Below are positions 54,603 through 64,000 of a stretch of 64,000 nucleotides of DNA, in pieces. The notes beneath the pieces were generated by a model, which saw only the letters and a program-made list of their open reading frames with translations, had not been told where the DNA came from and searched no databases. Position numbers and translations under genes: made by a program. Numbering within the stretch: the stretch's first letter is position 1; each line of letters begins with the position of its first letter. Origin of the DNA: Lactuca virosa (taxonomy: Eukaryota; Streptophyta; Magnoliopsida; Asterales; Asteraceae); the NCBI GenBank assembly GCA_928212115.1, contig CAKMRJ010005523.1:252143044-252207043 (forward strand), read 5' to 3'.

Positions 54603-55679
54603 GTGAATCGTGTTGCATATGTTGAAGGTCTTCAACATAACTTGATAAGTGTTTCTCAACTTGTTGTGGGCACTGGCAATCAAGTTCTTTTTAACGAAGA
54701 AGGAAGTGTTATTTCGAATGTCAACACAAAAGAAGTGTTACTGAAATCCAAAAGGAAAGGTGACATGTTCACTTTGGATATCAATCCGATAGTAGGGAAA
54801 CCTGCTATATGTCTTCTTTCGAAAGCAACAGCAGACTTAAGTTGGCTATGGCATCGAAGACTTTCTCATCTCAATTTTCGAAACATCAATAAACTTGTGG
54901 TACAAGATCTGGTAAGAGGTTTACCTGTACTTAAATTTGACAATGATTCTTTATGTGCAGCTTGTGAAGTTGGCAAGCAACATAAACAAGGTCATCCAAT
55001 TACGATTGATTCGAAAATTGTCGCGCCTTTGGAGCTCTTACATATTGATTTGTGTGGTCCTTCGACAATTTCAACTCTCAACAAGAAAAGGTACATTCTA
55101 GTTATTGTTGATGACTTTTCCAGATTTACGTGGGTTTATTTTCTCAGGCTTAAATCCGAAGTTGCACAAATCATGATTGACTTTATCAAAAAGATGGAAA
55201 CAACATTGAAGAAGATTGTTCGAAAAATTAAGAGTGATCATGGAACTGAATTTAAGAACAATGTTCTTGACTCATTTTTGGTGGACAAAGGGATTTCGCA
55301 TAATTTTTCATCTCCATACACACCACAACAAAATGGTGTTGTTGAACGAAGAAATAGGTCACTATGCGAAGCGGCAAGAACTATGTTGGCATATGCGAAT
55401 CTTCCACAATACCTTTGGGCTGAAGCAGTATCCACCGCATGTTTCACTCAAAACAGATCTTTCATTCATCGCCGTTTTAACATTACTCCATATGAAATTC
55501 TCAACAATCGTAAACCTAACGTCAAATTTTTCCATGTTTTCGGATGCAGGTGCTTCATTATGAATCTCAAGGATAATCTTACGAAATTTCAAGCTAAAGC
55601 AGATGAAGGGATTTTCTTGGGATGTTCGCATAATTCAGTCGCATATCGTGTGTTGAATAAAAAAAACACGAAAAGTTGA
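54603..55679 (+). pseudogene. Copia E integrase
   Basis: 358 open codons: VAYVEGLQHNLISVSQL, pre-integrase WHRRLSHLNFRNINKL with CAACEVGKQHKQGHP, core LLHIDLCGPSTIS (Asp), RKIKSDHGTEFKNN (Asp), QQNGVVERRNRSL (Glu), AEAVSTACFTQNRS, and the C-terminal FHVFGCRCFIMN and ADEGIFLGCS. All three catalytic acids are present. The frame ends by a frameshift in an A-run at about 55663. The ATG at 54603 is internal to the polyprotein. The enzyme would insert the element into DNA. Confidence 0.9.
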
Positions 55680-56661
55680 AGAAACTTTTAATCTTACATT
55701 TGATGATTACTACATTAAACAAACTTCCTCACAGTTTGAAAATCATCCTATTCTGAAAGACATACAAGATGAATCTGAATCCTCACAAACATTAGATATT
55801 GATTATGATTTAATTTTTGGAATTTCAGATCATGCTGTTGATGCTGAAATAAAAGCAAATGATAATCATCTCTCTGAACTAACGAAGCTTACTGATGATT
55901 CAACATCAAATTCTCCAGAGAAAGGCGAAAGTATGCAAAACAATCCAGTGGAGGGGGAGCAATTGGATTCGAATACTCTAATTGAGGAAGAGCATTCTTT
56001 CAAGGGGGAGAATGGAAGGTTGAATGCTGATGTTGAGAGGGAGCATAATGTTGAGGGGGAGCATTTAGAAAACATTGAGAATAATAATGATTTTGATGAT
56101 GTTTGTTCGATTGCAGGTTCAGAGAATGATGATATGTACGAAGATGCACCTTTGGAATTTGATCCAGCATATCCGCCAATGGAAAAGTGGACAAGAGATC
56201 ATCCGAAGGATCAAGTAATTGGGAATCCACAAGAGGGAGTTTTAACAAGAGCTCAAATTCGTGCAAAGAATGAGGTATTGAATACTCATCAAGAATTTTG
56301 CATGTTCAATGTTTTCATCTCTAAAATTGAACCAAAAACAATTAAGGTTGCAATGGAACACTCAGATTGGGTTGTTGCAATGCAATCTGAATTGTCTGAA
56401 TTTGAACGAAACAAGGTTTGGAGATTAATTCCTAAACCTGAAAATGTTTCGATTGTCGGGTTAAAATGGATTTTCAAAAATAAAACCGACAAAGATGGAA
56501 ACATTGTTCGAAACAAAGCCAGACTTGTTGTTAAAGGATATTCACAACAAGAAGGAATCGACTATGAAGAAACTTTTGCCCCTGTCGCAAGACTCGAGGT
56601 GTTCGTATATTTCTGGCTTATGCAGCTCACAAAGATTTTGATGTTTATCAAATGGACGTGA
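55680..56661 (+). pseudogene. Copia E integrase-RT linker and RT N-terminal part
   Basis: An acidic linker with repeats of the type [18 protein letters not shown] precedes RT. RT begins near 56360 ([19 protein letters not shown]) with [20 protein letters not shown] and FAPVARLE. A frameshift near 56600 moves the reading to the next frame. Confidence 0.85.
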
Positions 56662-57878
56662 AGTGTGCATTTCTAAATGGAGAGCTTGAAGAAACTGTTT
56701 ACGTGGAACAACCCCCAGGTTTTATTAACGAAGAATTTCCAAATCATGTTTATATTTTAGATAAGGCAGTTTATGGTTTGAAACAAGCACCACGAGCATG
56801 GTATGCAACTCTTACCTCATTTTTGAAACAATCTAAATTTAAACAAGGATCTGTTGACCCCACATTATTTCGAAAGAAAGTTGGGAATCATCTAATGCTT
56901 GTTCAAATTTATGTTGATGATATTATTTTTGGCTCAACTGACCCTGCCTTGTCTAGAGAATTCGAAGATCTGATGAAAAGCAAGTTTGAAATGAGCATGA
57001 TGGGAAAAATCAATAATTTTCTTGGACTGAATATTCGTCAAAACAGAGAAGGGATTTTTATTAATCAGGAAAAATATACGAAAAATCTGCTAGAAAAGTT
57101 TGGATTGACGAATAGCACAAAGTTACGAGTTCCTATGGCAACTGGCATAAAATTGACACCTTCGTTAGATAAACCTGCAGTTGACCTAACTCTTTACAGG
57201 AGCATGATTGGTTCATTACTTTATCTTACAGCAAGTAGACCTGATATCATGTTTTCTGTGTGTAATTGTGCTAGGTATCAGTCAAATCCACGAGAACCAC
57301 ATCTCACTGCTGTGAAGAATATATTTCGTTATCTTAAAGGAACAATTTCGTTAGGATTGTGGTATCCTTCGAACACTGGGTTCTTTGTACAAGCATATTC
57401 GGATGCAGACTTGGGTGGTTGTAATCTTGATAGGAAAAGCACAAGTGGTGGATGTCAATTTCTCGATGGCAAATTGGTGAGCTGGCAGTCGAAAAAGCAA
57501 ACATGTGTCTCAATCTCAACAGCTGAAGCAGAATATGTGGCTGCTGCTGCTTGCACTTCACAAATTATATGGATTCAAAGTCAATTGCGTGATTATGCAA
57601 TCAATATGAAAAAGATTCCATTATATTGTGATTCTCAAAGTGCAATAAGAATTTGTCATAATCCTGTGCAGCATTCGAAGACTAAACATATAGCACTTCG
57701 TTATCATTTCATCAAAGATCACGTGGAGGATGGAAATATTGAAGTACATTTCGTGAAAACAACTGATCAGTTAGCTGATATTTTCACGAAACCTTTAGAT
57801 GAAAAATCCCTTGTGAAAATTATAGAAGGACTTGGAATGATCGATGGAAATTCAGTTCCATGCGAAAAAGAAGAATGA
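56652..57878 (+). pseudogene. Copia E reverse transcriptase and RNase H (open 408 codons)
   Basis: From [20 protein letters not shown] through [31 protein letters not shown] (catalytic YVDD near residue 90), NNFLGLNIRQN and GSLLYLTASRPDIMF, into RNase H: AYSDADLGGCNLDRKS (Asp), SISTAEAEYVAAAA (Glu), LYCDSQSAI (Asp), HIALRYHFIKDHV and TDQLADIFTKPLDEK. All catalytic residues of both domains are present, so this part is intact; it is called a pseudogene only because it is separated from the rest of pol by a frameshift. Confidence 0.93.
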
Positions 57879-58118
57879 TGGTTGACAGGAATGATTCAGA
57901 GGCGCTGAATGAAAGACAAAGCAAAGTCATTCAGCATTCAGAGGTTACTGTTCATAGTCAACGCTTCGACCCCTTCGAATTCGTAATTTGTCACTTATTT
58001 TAAGGGTTGATTCAGAGGTTACTGTTCATAGTCAACGCTTCGACCCCTTCGAATTCGTACATTTGTCACTTATCAGGGGATGATAAAATTTCGTGTTTTT
58101 GCAACAAGTACAGTATAT
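57879..58118 (+). other. Copia E post-pol region with 74-bp direct repeat
   Basis: TTCAGAGGTTACTGTTCATA starts at 57937 and again at 58011, with identical text through CCCCTTCGAATTCGTA. The period is 74 bp and the second copy ends near 58072. Confidence 0.8.
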
Positions 58119-58390
58119 TTTCATTTTCGAAAATAAAAAATCCAAAAAGATTTTCGTTTGTTTTGTCATTTCATTTTCGAAAATACAAAAATCCAAAAAG
58201 ATTTTCTTTTGTTTTGTCATTTCATTTTCGAAAATACAAAAATCCAAAAAGATTTTCGTTTGTTTTGTCATTTCATTTTCAAAAATTCAAAAATCCAAAA
58301 AGATTTTCGTTTGTTTTGTCATTTAATTTTCGAAAATTCAAAAATCCAAAAAGATTTTCGTTTGTTCTTCTTTACTTTCGAAAATTAAAA
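58119..58390. repeat. 51-bp minisatellite in copia E
   Basis: About five copies of a 51-bp unit (ttcattttcgaaaatacaaa followed by aatccaaaaagattttcgtt and tgttttgtca). Each unit contains TTTTCGAAAA and GATTTTCG. The plus strand is open through it (17 codons per unit) but no start, domain or homologue suggests a real protein. Confidence 0.9.
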
Positions 58391-59862
58391 CAACAAAATA
58401 TTTTGATTCTTATTTCTTTTTAGTATTTTGTTGCAGATAATCATGAAGATACAGAGTGGATTATGCTTGCAGTTCTAGGGTCAGGTACATTTTTCGTATG
58501 AATCGATAAATTTTTCATCATTTGAACTAGTTAAGTTGTCCCTAGAAGCATGCTGCTGCATGTTGTCCAAAGCCTCCAATGACTCAATGTGTGTGTACGA
58601 AAGCCTTAATGAAACTTTTCATACGAAAATTTCTTCCCAATCAGGCTTATATTCACATTAGTCTCTGAGCTACCTGACTCTTCTCAAAATGAGTTAAGAG
58701 TTTACTGTTTGGTCCAAATATAACAGAGGTACTTTTCGTGTCTTACATCAATCTTTTTCATCCATAAAGTTCTTACACGATCACACACGAAGACATATGT
58801 CCGAGAGGTCTCTGATCAAACCCATCGAGACTTAGACATATCAAAAATCTGTGTTTATGATCTGACATCATGAGACCGTGATGAAAGTGAAACCCAATTC
58901 TCACAACATTTTTAAGGAATTGACGGGGAACAATGTTCCAGATTTTCACGAAACTTTGTTTCTGTACCAAAATTCGAAACTCCAAATCATATTCATTTCG
59001 AATGAGTGGTCTTGATCAAACATTCGAAACCCATGATGTTTGTTACCCAACAAGATCCAGCACAAATTTTTTTCTTGAATATGATTTCCGTGTGAGTTTC
59101 ATTCGAATGTCAAAGTCATTTCAAATTTATCAAAGCAAACTTGTCACTGACTACACTGGTCAAACAAGTAATTTCGGTTACAATTTATCACCTTATGTTT
59201 AGGTTGACATGTAACGAAATTTTTTAACTACCCACGAAGCTTAATAAAAGAAGCCCTTCGATACTTATCAACAAGTATTCGATTGTAATTCACGGGAACC
59301 CACACAAGCTATTGATCATTTCTCTTAATGATTAATGAAGTAATCTTTGCCCGGGATTTCATCTGCTTTTGTGTCAATTGTTTGACATCACAATATCCCA
59401 AATTTTTCTTATCTTTGTTTCTCGTCTACATTCTTTGGAACACTGCACTCACGAAATCCTTGAGGTTCTGAGTAATACCAACTCAGGCTGATGATTTCAA
59501 ACTTCTGGCATATGACTTCGCTTTTCATCCCAAAAGTGAAAGAGCCTTGCTTCCATTCGAAGGGTTCTGACGGTTACAATATTCTTGGGGATAACAAGAC
59601 AGGCTGTTTATAAATGACGTATGGTATTCTGTCCGTTTTTCAAGGCGATGTGACAGCTACTTTTTGACGCATGGCTACTTTTACGCAGTAATGGTCCGAT
59701 TTTCAAGGTGCCACGTCGGATATCATTAATTACCTATCCCGCTTCAAATTCAAACTTCAGGGTTACATATAAAAGGGGATTCAAGGGTTCATTATCAGTT
59801 TACGCGATCAAAAAGCAAAAATTCCCAAATTCTCTGATCATCAAAATCTTCAAACCCTAACA
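58391..59862 (+). other. Copia E spacer before the third ORF
   Basis: About 1.5 kb without a gene. TTCGAA and CGAAA are frequent. The last 80 bp include TATAAAAGGGG (59768-59778), a TATA-like box about 90 bp before the ATG of the third ORF, and the leader CAAACCCTAACAATGG. Confidence 0.5.
59768..59778 (+). promoter_or_regulatory. TATA-like box before the third ORF of copia E
   Basis: ACATATAAAAGGGG lies 95 bp upstream of ATG 59863, a normal plant promoter spacing. If real, the third ORF would be transcribed on its own rather than by readthrough or splicing from the LTR promoter. Confidence 0.4.
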
Positions 59863-62800
59863 ATGGCGACTTCTGCTCATGTTGATTCTCATACCACTGA
59901 AGATGCCTCTTCATTACCAATAATGAAGATTCAAGCAACAAACTATCACTTGGAGGGTGATGTTTCTCAATACCCGGAAGAATTGAAGATGCTAATCGTT
60001 GCTTTGAAGAACTCTGTTTTGTCAAAGGCGATGTTCAGTTCATTCTCTGTTCCAATGTCATGGCTTTCTCAAGCAGGATCAACTGCTACTTACAACAAAG
60101 CTTCTGATACGATTACTTTTCATCTGGTGAATGATAAAAAGGTCAGGCTAACCAAGAAACTCTTTTGTCAAATTCTTGAAATTCCGAATTCACCTCCATA
60201 TGTTGCTTTCACATTCCCTCAAATCGTTAACATGTTTAATGAGATGGGATATCAGCCTCCATTGTCCAAGATCAGTGATTTTAAGAAATCTGGTCTTCCA
60301 CGACTATGGAATTTCTTATTTGGAATCTTTCTACGATGTTTAACTGGGAGAACAGTTGGTCTTGATAAGGGAAGAATGGAGGTTTATGCTATGGTTGCTG
60401 GCATCTATTATGATCTTCAAGTGGACTATTCTACACAATTATGGAAGGAATTCCAAAAGGGTGTAGAACATACGAATGCTATTCATGGTATTTCGTGTGC
60501 AAGATACTGGAGCCTGATTTTGCAATACTTTTACAACAAGGAAGGGATTTTGGTACCCAATGATGAAGAAAAAGCCGTTTTTCAATCGTACCACTATCCG
60601 AAGGATGTCACAGATAGTGCTGAAGTTTTTCCATCAGTTGCTCGTATTCCCGATGCAATGCTTAAAAGAGTTGATCCTTCGAATTCTGTCTTGGTAGCAT
60701 ATTTGAAGACCATTGATTCTACAGTTGAAACTGGCATCCTATTGGGAAGAGATGATAAGAAATCCAAGAAGACGAAGAAGAATGAAACTGAGTCAAAATC
60801 TTCAAAATCTCCAAAGAAGAAGCCTGAAACCATTGAAGTGTCTGTTGTTGAGACTCAAGTGATTGAGCCTATTATTGAAGAAACACAAGAGAATGTAATC
60901 ATTCCTTCGAAGACTGGTATGTTTCGAAGAATCAAAATGAAGTCAACCCATAAAAGCAAGTCTCCTACACACAAAGTGGTTCGAAAACCTCAAATCACTC
61001 ATCAAGGTGTGTTAATTAGAGAAGTGCCAGCACCTGTTTCTCCGGTGTCCAAGAAACGAAGGGCTGAGGATATGGCAAAACATTTGTCAAAGAAGAAGAA
61101 AAAGAAGACTCGAAAACTCGTGATTTCTACTGAGTCAACAGAAGATGATGATGAAAGAATTCCAGAAACCCCAGAGTTAAACCCTAATGCAGGAAGTTCA
61201 ACTCCTGAGCAGACAGTCATTATTCCACCCAAAGATTCGGTTGCCAAATCAGTTTCTGAGGCGGTACGAACTTCAGGCATCCCTGCAAACGTATCTGATA
61301 CGGATGCACATGTCCATATGGGTGATGGAGGTTCGAAAAATGATGATCAAGATAAATCTACTTCTGCTCCTTTCGAAAGTATTGTTTCTTTACCATCATC
61401 CACTATTCCCATTACATCAACCACTGATTCTCCTACATTCGAACATATTATCAATCAACCATTCACTTCTATTTTTTCTTCTCAATCCACTGACACACCC
61501 AAACCAACTTCGAATGTTCAAGAAACCATTTTTATGGAGACAGAAACTGATACTGAGGGGTTTGGAGGCACGTTTGATGAATTGGAATTTCATGAAGAAG
61601 AAGAGCAGTTTCCAGATCATATGCTGATGACCATGAAGCAGTTTAAAATTCTGAATCAGAAGTTGAATTCGATAATTCAATCTCAAGCTGATCTGGGGGG
61701 TGGTTCATCTATTTCAAGTTTGGAAGTTGATACTATGTTGAAGATGTTCGAAGCCAGAGTTGTGAGCAAAGTATCTGGAATGATTACTGACTCTGAATCT
61801 CGAATTTTGGAGAAGGTTGATTATAATGATCAAAATAATGAACTTCGGATCAAATCTCAAAATTCAATGTTTACCAGTGATGTGAAAAATTTGAAGAATG
61901 TCACAAAGGAACGACATGTTCTTTTTGTTCAAGAAGTGAAGAAAGTAAGGGAAGATGTTAATTTGCAAATTCGTGAACTCCGCGAAGATATGAAAAAAGA
62001 AATTGGAAACTTTCAAAAAGATTATGCTTCTCTGAATCAGAAGGTTGATATCATTTGTGACGCAGTCACACGATTTGTTAAATTGTATGAAAATTTGAGT
62101 CCACAACTAACTCAACTTTCAACATTCGAAAGTACAAACTTTGAGGAAGTGATTTCTTTGCTCAAGGAGTTAAAAGAACTTTCTGACAGGCCGGTTTCTT
62201 CTTCCCTGATTACTCCTGAATTTTTATCACAGAAGTTTATCCAATTCGAAGCCATTCTCAACAAGCAACTTGCTCCTCTCTTTCGCATATCAAGCCTTCT
62301 TCCAACAACAAATGCCCCACCTGTTTTCACAGGGGTGCAAGGGGGAGAAAGAAAAACTAGTGAGTCGAAGGCTGGTGGTGAAGATGCGAAAGTTGTAGGA
62401 AAGGTATTTTCTTCGAAGATTCCAACAACAAACCAGTATAGTTCTGCTGGAATGGTTACTTCAACAGTTGTCACAGCGTTACCAATTACAAGACCTATTT
62501 CGAAAGGAATTGTAATTGGTAAATCTATGGAGACTGGTGAGAGTGGTTCGAAACCAAAAGAGGCAATTGACAATCTAGCTTTGAAAGATAAAGGGAAATC
62601 GATTGTAGTGGAAAAGTCAAAAGAAGAAAAGAAGGCTGCAGCAGAAGCTGAAATCGAAAAACTGAGGTTGATTCAAAGCATTATGGCTCAGCGTGCTGGT
62701 GATCCGAAGGGAATGGACAAAGGTGATCCTACCAAACACTACAATTACGAAACAATCGAGGCCAAGGTAGCGTATAATCACATGTATTCGTTTGAGAAGA

Positions 62801-62919
62801 AACCAAAACAAAGTTATTTGGTTACGAATACAGATGCAAGCCAGCTGGATTTTCCAATAAACGAAATGATGTTTATCATGCCTCAGTTCAAAGCAGAAGG
62901 AATTTTAAAGAAAGGATGA
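59863..62919 (+). CDS. Third ORF of copia E, 1018 codons, function unknown
   Basis: Intact frame from ATG 59863 (context AACAATGGCG) to the stop at 62917-62919, in sense between pol and the 3' LTR. Residues 1-240 form a globular-looking domain with MGYQPPLSKISDFKKSGLPR (near 127) and CLTGRTVG (near 159), shared with copia B. Residues 297-420 hold lysine-rich stretches (KKKKKKTRK, possible nuclear localisation). A Ser/Thr/Pro-rich middle follows, then a coiled-coil-like helix around 600-800 and a charged helix (EEKKAAAEAEIEKLRLIQ) near 925. No signal peptide or membrane segment is apparent. ORFs in this place are called envelope-like in the SIRE/Maximus group; the sequence does not support an envelope role. 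Confidence 0.8.
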   Translation: MATSAHVDSHTTEDASSLPIMKIQATNYHLEGDVSQYPEELKMLIVALKNSVLSKAMFSSFSVPMSWLSQAGSTATYNKASDTITFHLVNDKKVRLTKKLFCQILEIPNSPPYVAFTFPQIVNMFNEMGYQPPLSKISDFKKSGLPRLWNFLFGIFLRCLTGRTVGLDKGRMEVYAMVAGIYYDLQVDYSTQLWKEFQKGVEHTNAIHGISCARYWSLILQYFYNKEGILVPNDEEKAVFQSYHYPKDVTDSAEVFPSVARIPDAMLKRVDPSNSVLVAYLKTIDSTVETGILLGRDDKKSKKTKKNETESKSSKSPKKKPETIEVSVVETQVIEPIIEETQENVIIPSKTGMFRRIKMKSTHKSKSPTHKVVRKPQITHQGVLIREVPAPVSPVSKKRRAEDMAKHLSKKKKKKTRKLVISTESTEDDDERIPETPELNPNAGSSTPEQTVIIPPKDSVAKSVSEAVRTSGIPANVSDTDAHVHMGDGGSKNDDQDKSTSAPFESIVSLPSSTIPITSTTDSPTFEHIINQPFTSIFSSQSTDTPKPTSNVQETIFMETETDTEGFGGTFDELEFHEEEEQFPDHMLMTMKQFKILNQKLNSIIQSQADLGGGSSISSLEVDTMLKMFEARVVSKVSGMITDSESRILEKVDYNDQNNELRIKSQNSMFTSDVKNLKNVTKERHVLFVQEVKKVREDVNLQIRELREDMKKEIGNFQKDYASLNQKVDIICDAVTRFVKLYENLSPQLTQLSTFESTNFEEVISLLKELKELSDRPVSSSLITPEFLSQKFIQFEAILNKQLAPLFRISSLLPTTNAPPVFTGVQGGERKTSESKAGGEDAKVVGKVFSSKIPTTNQYSSAGMVTSTVVTALPITRPISKGIVIGKSMETGESGSKPKEAIDNLALKDKGKSIVVEKSKEEKKAAAEAEIEKLRLIQSIMAQRAGDPKGMDKGDPTKHYNYETIEAKVAYNHMYSFEKKPKQSYLVTNTDASQLDFPINEMMFIMPQFKAEGILKKG

Positions 62920-63602
62920 AGGTACACACATGAAAATTCGTTTTCATGCTTTTCTTGCAAAAGCCCCTGAGGAAGTGTGGTCATGGTTAAAATCAAGAAA
63001 GTGATCAGTATGAAAAAGGATGTGGTTTCGAAAACACAGTCCAAAATTTCAAGTATGTGGTTGCCAGGGCAAATGGAAATATTTGCGAATTCACTGTTGC
63101 AGATTTTCCATTGATGAACTTGTATGATCTTATACAAGTTGCATTGCTTTTAAAAGACAAATCATTTTCATACCTTCAAAACACAGAACCTGATGAATTC
63201 AAGCTTGGGGTTGCTCACATCAAGATTTTCATAGAAAATTACTATGAGTGCTTGGCTCTTACAGATGTGGAGTTAGCTACGGCTAAAGGTATGGAAATTA
63301 AAGCTCCGATGGCTCCTACGAAGACTCAAGCAAATTGAAAAAGTATGCTGATGGTGAAATCTGCTTGAAGCCTTTTGGAATGGTATTCGCAGGAAAAGAT
63401 AAAGCTGGAAAAGCTAAACGATTCTTATTCCAGGCATGCGAAGTGGAGAGATATTCAACCTCAATATACGAACTTAATTGTTCATATGAATCATTGCAAG
63501 AAGAACAATGAAGGACATAAGAAAGAGCTGAAGAAGATTATCTCTTGGTACACAGAGATTCGAAGAGTGTTACTGTATTCCATCATACTTCTTACGAATT
63601 AA
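62920..63602 (+). pseudogene. Possible C-terminal extension of the third ORF, out of frame
   Basis: After the stop of the third ORF two short frames (63057-63338 and 63375-63602) read as compact protein: ICEFTVADFPLMNLYDLIQV, FKLGVAHIKIFIENYYECLA, then a helix ending before the polypurine tract. Copia B has comparable leftovers at 32626-33364. It may once have been the end of the same protein or a separate small domain. No function can be given. Confidence 0.45.
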
Positions 63603-63621
63603 GGATTTCGACTATGATTAC

Positions 63622-63633
63622 AAAGGGGGAGAT
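63622..63633 (+). promoter_or_regulatory. Copia E polypurine tract
   Basis: AAAGGGGGAGAT directly before TGTAAGG of the 3' LTR. Confidence 0.88.
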
Positions 63634-63956
63634 TGTAAGGGTCGAATTGTTGTAATTAGTCGAAATGTATTTTGTTCTCTTCGAATATTTTATAATGTAT
63701 TTTACTAGGGTGCTTTTATTCGAAGCTTAAATGTCTATGCCTTAGTATATTTTTTGTACGCTTTCAGTTCCCTATAAATAGGGTTATTTTACTAGAGTTA
63801 GATAAGAGTTTTTACAGACCTGTCTACTGTACTCTATAAACATTCGAAAGCGTAATAAAGCTGAAACACTATCATATTTACATCTGGTGTTCAATCTCGC
63901 ATTCTTACTTGAATTCATACTCTGATTAATTCAATACTCGATTCTTTGGTCCATCA
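63634..63956 (+). mobile_element. Copia E 3' LTR
   Basis: 323 bp, TGTAAGGGTCGAATTG to TTTGGTCCATCA, same length as the 5' LTR with about 10 substitutions by eye. The TATA box is at 63773-63780 and AATAAA at 63854-63859. Confidence 0.95.
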
Positions 63957-63961
63957 TCTTC
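63957..63961. repeat. Target site duplication TCTTC (right copy, copia E)
   Basis: TCTTC follows the CATCA end of the 3' LTR, then element D LTR sequence (CTCAAACAAAACTC) resumes. Confidence 0.93.
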
Positions 63962-64000
63962 CTCAAACAAAACTCTTATGAACTCACCAACTTAATTGTT
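63962..64000 (+). mobile_element. Element D 3' LTR, continuation to window end
   Basis: CTCAAACAAAACTCTTATG matches the 5' LTR of D at about 44595 onwards. It continues outside the window. Confidence 0.9.

Larger units (their letters stand above)
50391..63956 (+). mobile_element. Copia E: 13.6-kb Ty1/copia element with intact third ORF
   Basis: Paired 323-bp LTRs, primer binding site, gag, protease, integrase, RT, RNase H, a 2-kb spacer, a 1018-codon third ORF and a polypurine tract. It is flanked by TCTTC duplications. By eye the LTRs differ at about 10 of 323 positions, so it is younger than copia B. Size and gene order fit the SIRE/Maximus group. Gag and pol carry one in-frame stop and several frameshifts, so it is not autonomous as read here. 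Confidence 0.95.
41217..64000 (+). mobile_element. Element D: non-autonomous gypsy-type element with ~3.7-kb LTRs and gag remnant only
   Basis: Two long direct repeats start TGTGACAACCGTC at 41217 and 47070. The first ends GGGTGTGACA at 44908, followed at once by a tRNA-Met primer binding site. The 2.16-kb interior carries only a gag fragment, and a purine-rich GGAGGGATGA precedes the second LTR. This is an LTR element without pol. It sits in the gypsy C LTR. The second LTR is split by copia E at 50390 and runs out of the window, so the target duplication cannot be checked. Confidence 0.88.

Noticed and set aside
58007..58423. 138-codon frame of repeated NPKRFSFVLS units
   Set aside because: Translation of the 51-bp minisatellite. 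No domain.
59863..62919. Viral-type envelope gene
   Set aside because: No signal peptide, membrane segment or cleavage site can be seen. The position alone is not enough to call it an envelope.

Overview
This window is plant nuclear DNA made almost entirely of nested LTR retrotransposons. No host gene, rRNA, tRNA gene or CRISPR array was found. The element types (chromodomain Ty3/gypsy, and Ty1/copia with a long third ORF) and the style of some LTRs (for example repeated GTACGCTGGGCGTAC-like motifs) recall Asteraceae such as Lactuca. That is recognition from memory, not a search result.

Layout, left to right. (1) 1-1270 is a minus-strand Ty3/gypsy fragment (gag zinc knuckles, protease, start of reverse transcriptase). 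(2) Copia A is a degenerate minus-strand Ty1/copia element. It starts with its 3' LTR at 1271-1695, continues through its 3' region and RNase H, and resumes in pieces up to 36279. A 2411-bp gypsy solo LTR (18166-20576, target duplication ATGGA) sits in its RNase H. The junction of copia 3' end and LTR has been amplified into six tandem units of about 2.95 kb (1671-19454), a young satellite-like array. (3) Copia B (21641-34117, plus strand, duplication AGACT) is a decayed full-length element inside the reverse transcriptase of copia A. (4) 36280-36690 is part of a further copia-type LTR with overlapping palindromes and an (AT)n tract, followed by a gypsy-type LTR fragment (36691-37330). (5) Gypsy C (37331-41216, plus) is a 5'-truncated chromovirus with reverse transcriptase, RNase H, integrase, chromodomain-like tail and the first part of its 3' LTR. 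(6) Element D starts at 41217 inside that LTR. It has about 3.7-kb LTRs and a 2.16-kb interior holding only a partial gag, so it is non-autonomous. (7) Copia E (50391-63956, plus, duplication TCTTC) is a 13.6-kb element inserted in the 3' LTR of D. The window ends in that LTR.

Most coding regions are broken by stops and frameshifts. The exception is a 1018-codon third ORF of copia E (59863-62919), lying between pol and the 3' LTR in the sense direction. Copia B has a shattered homologue in the same position. Neither shows an obvious signal peptide or membrane segment, so the usual label 'envelope-like' is not supported by sequence.

The nesting gives a relative chronology: gypsy 1-1270 is older than copia A; copia A is older than the solo LTR, copia B and the 36280 LTR; gypsy C is older than D, and D is older than E. 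By-eye counts of LTR differences (about 44 in 620 bp for B, about 10 in 323 bp for E) agree with E being younger than B. The two most interesting items are the six-unit chimeric array with its non-random unit order, and the conserved third ORF.
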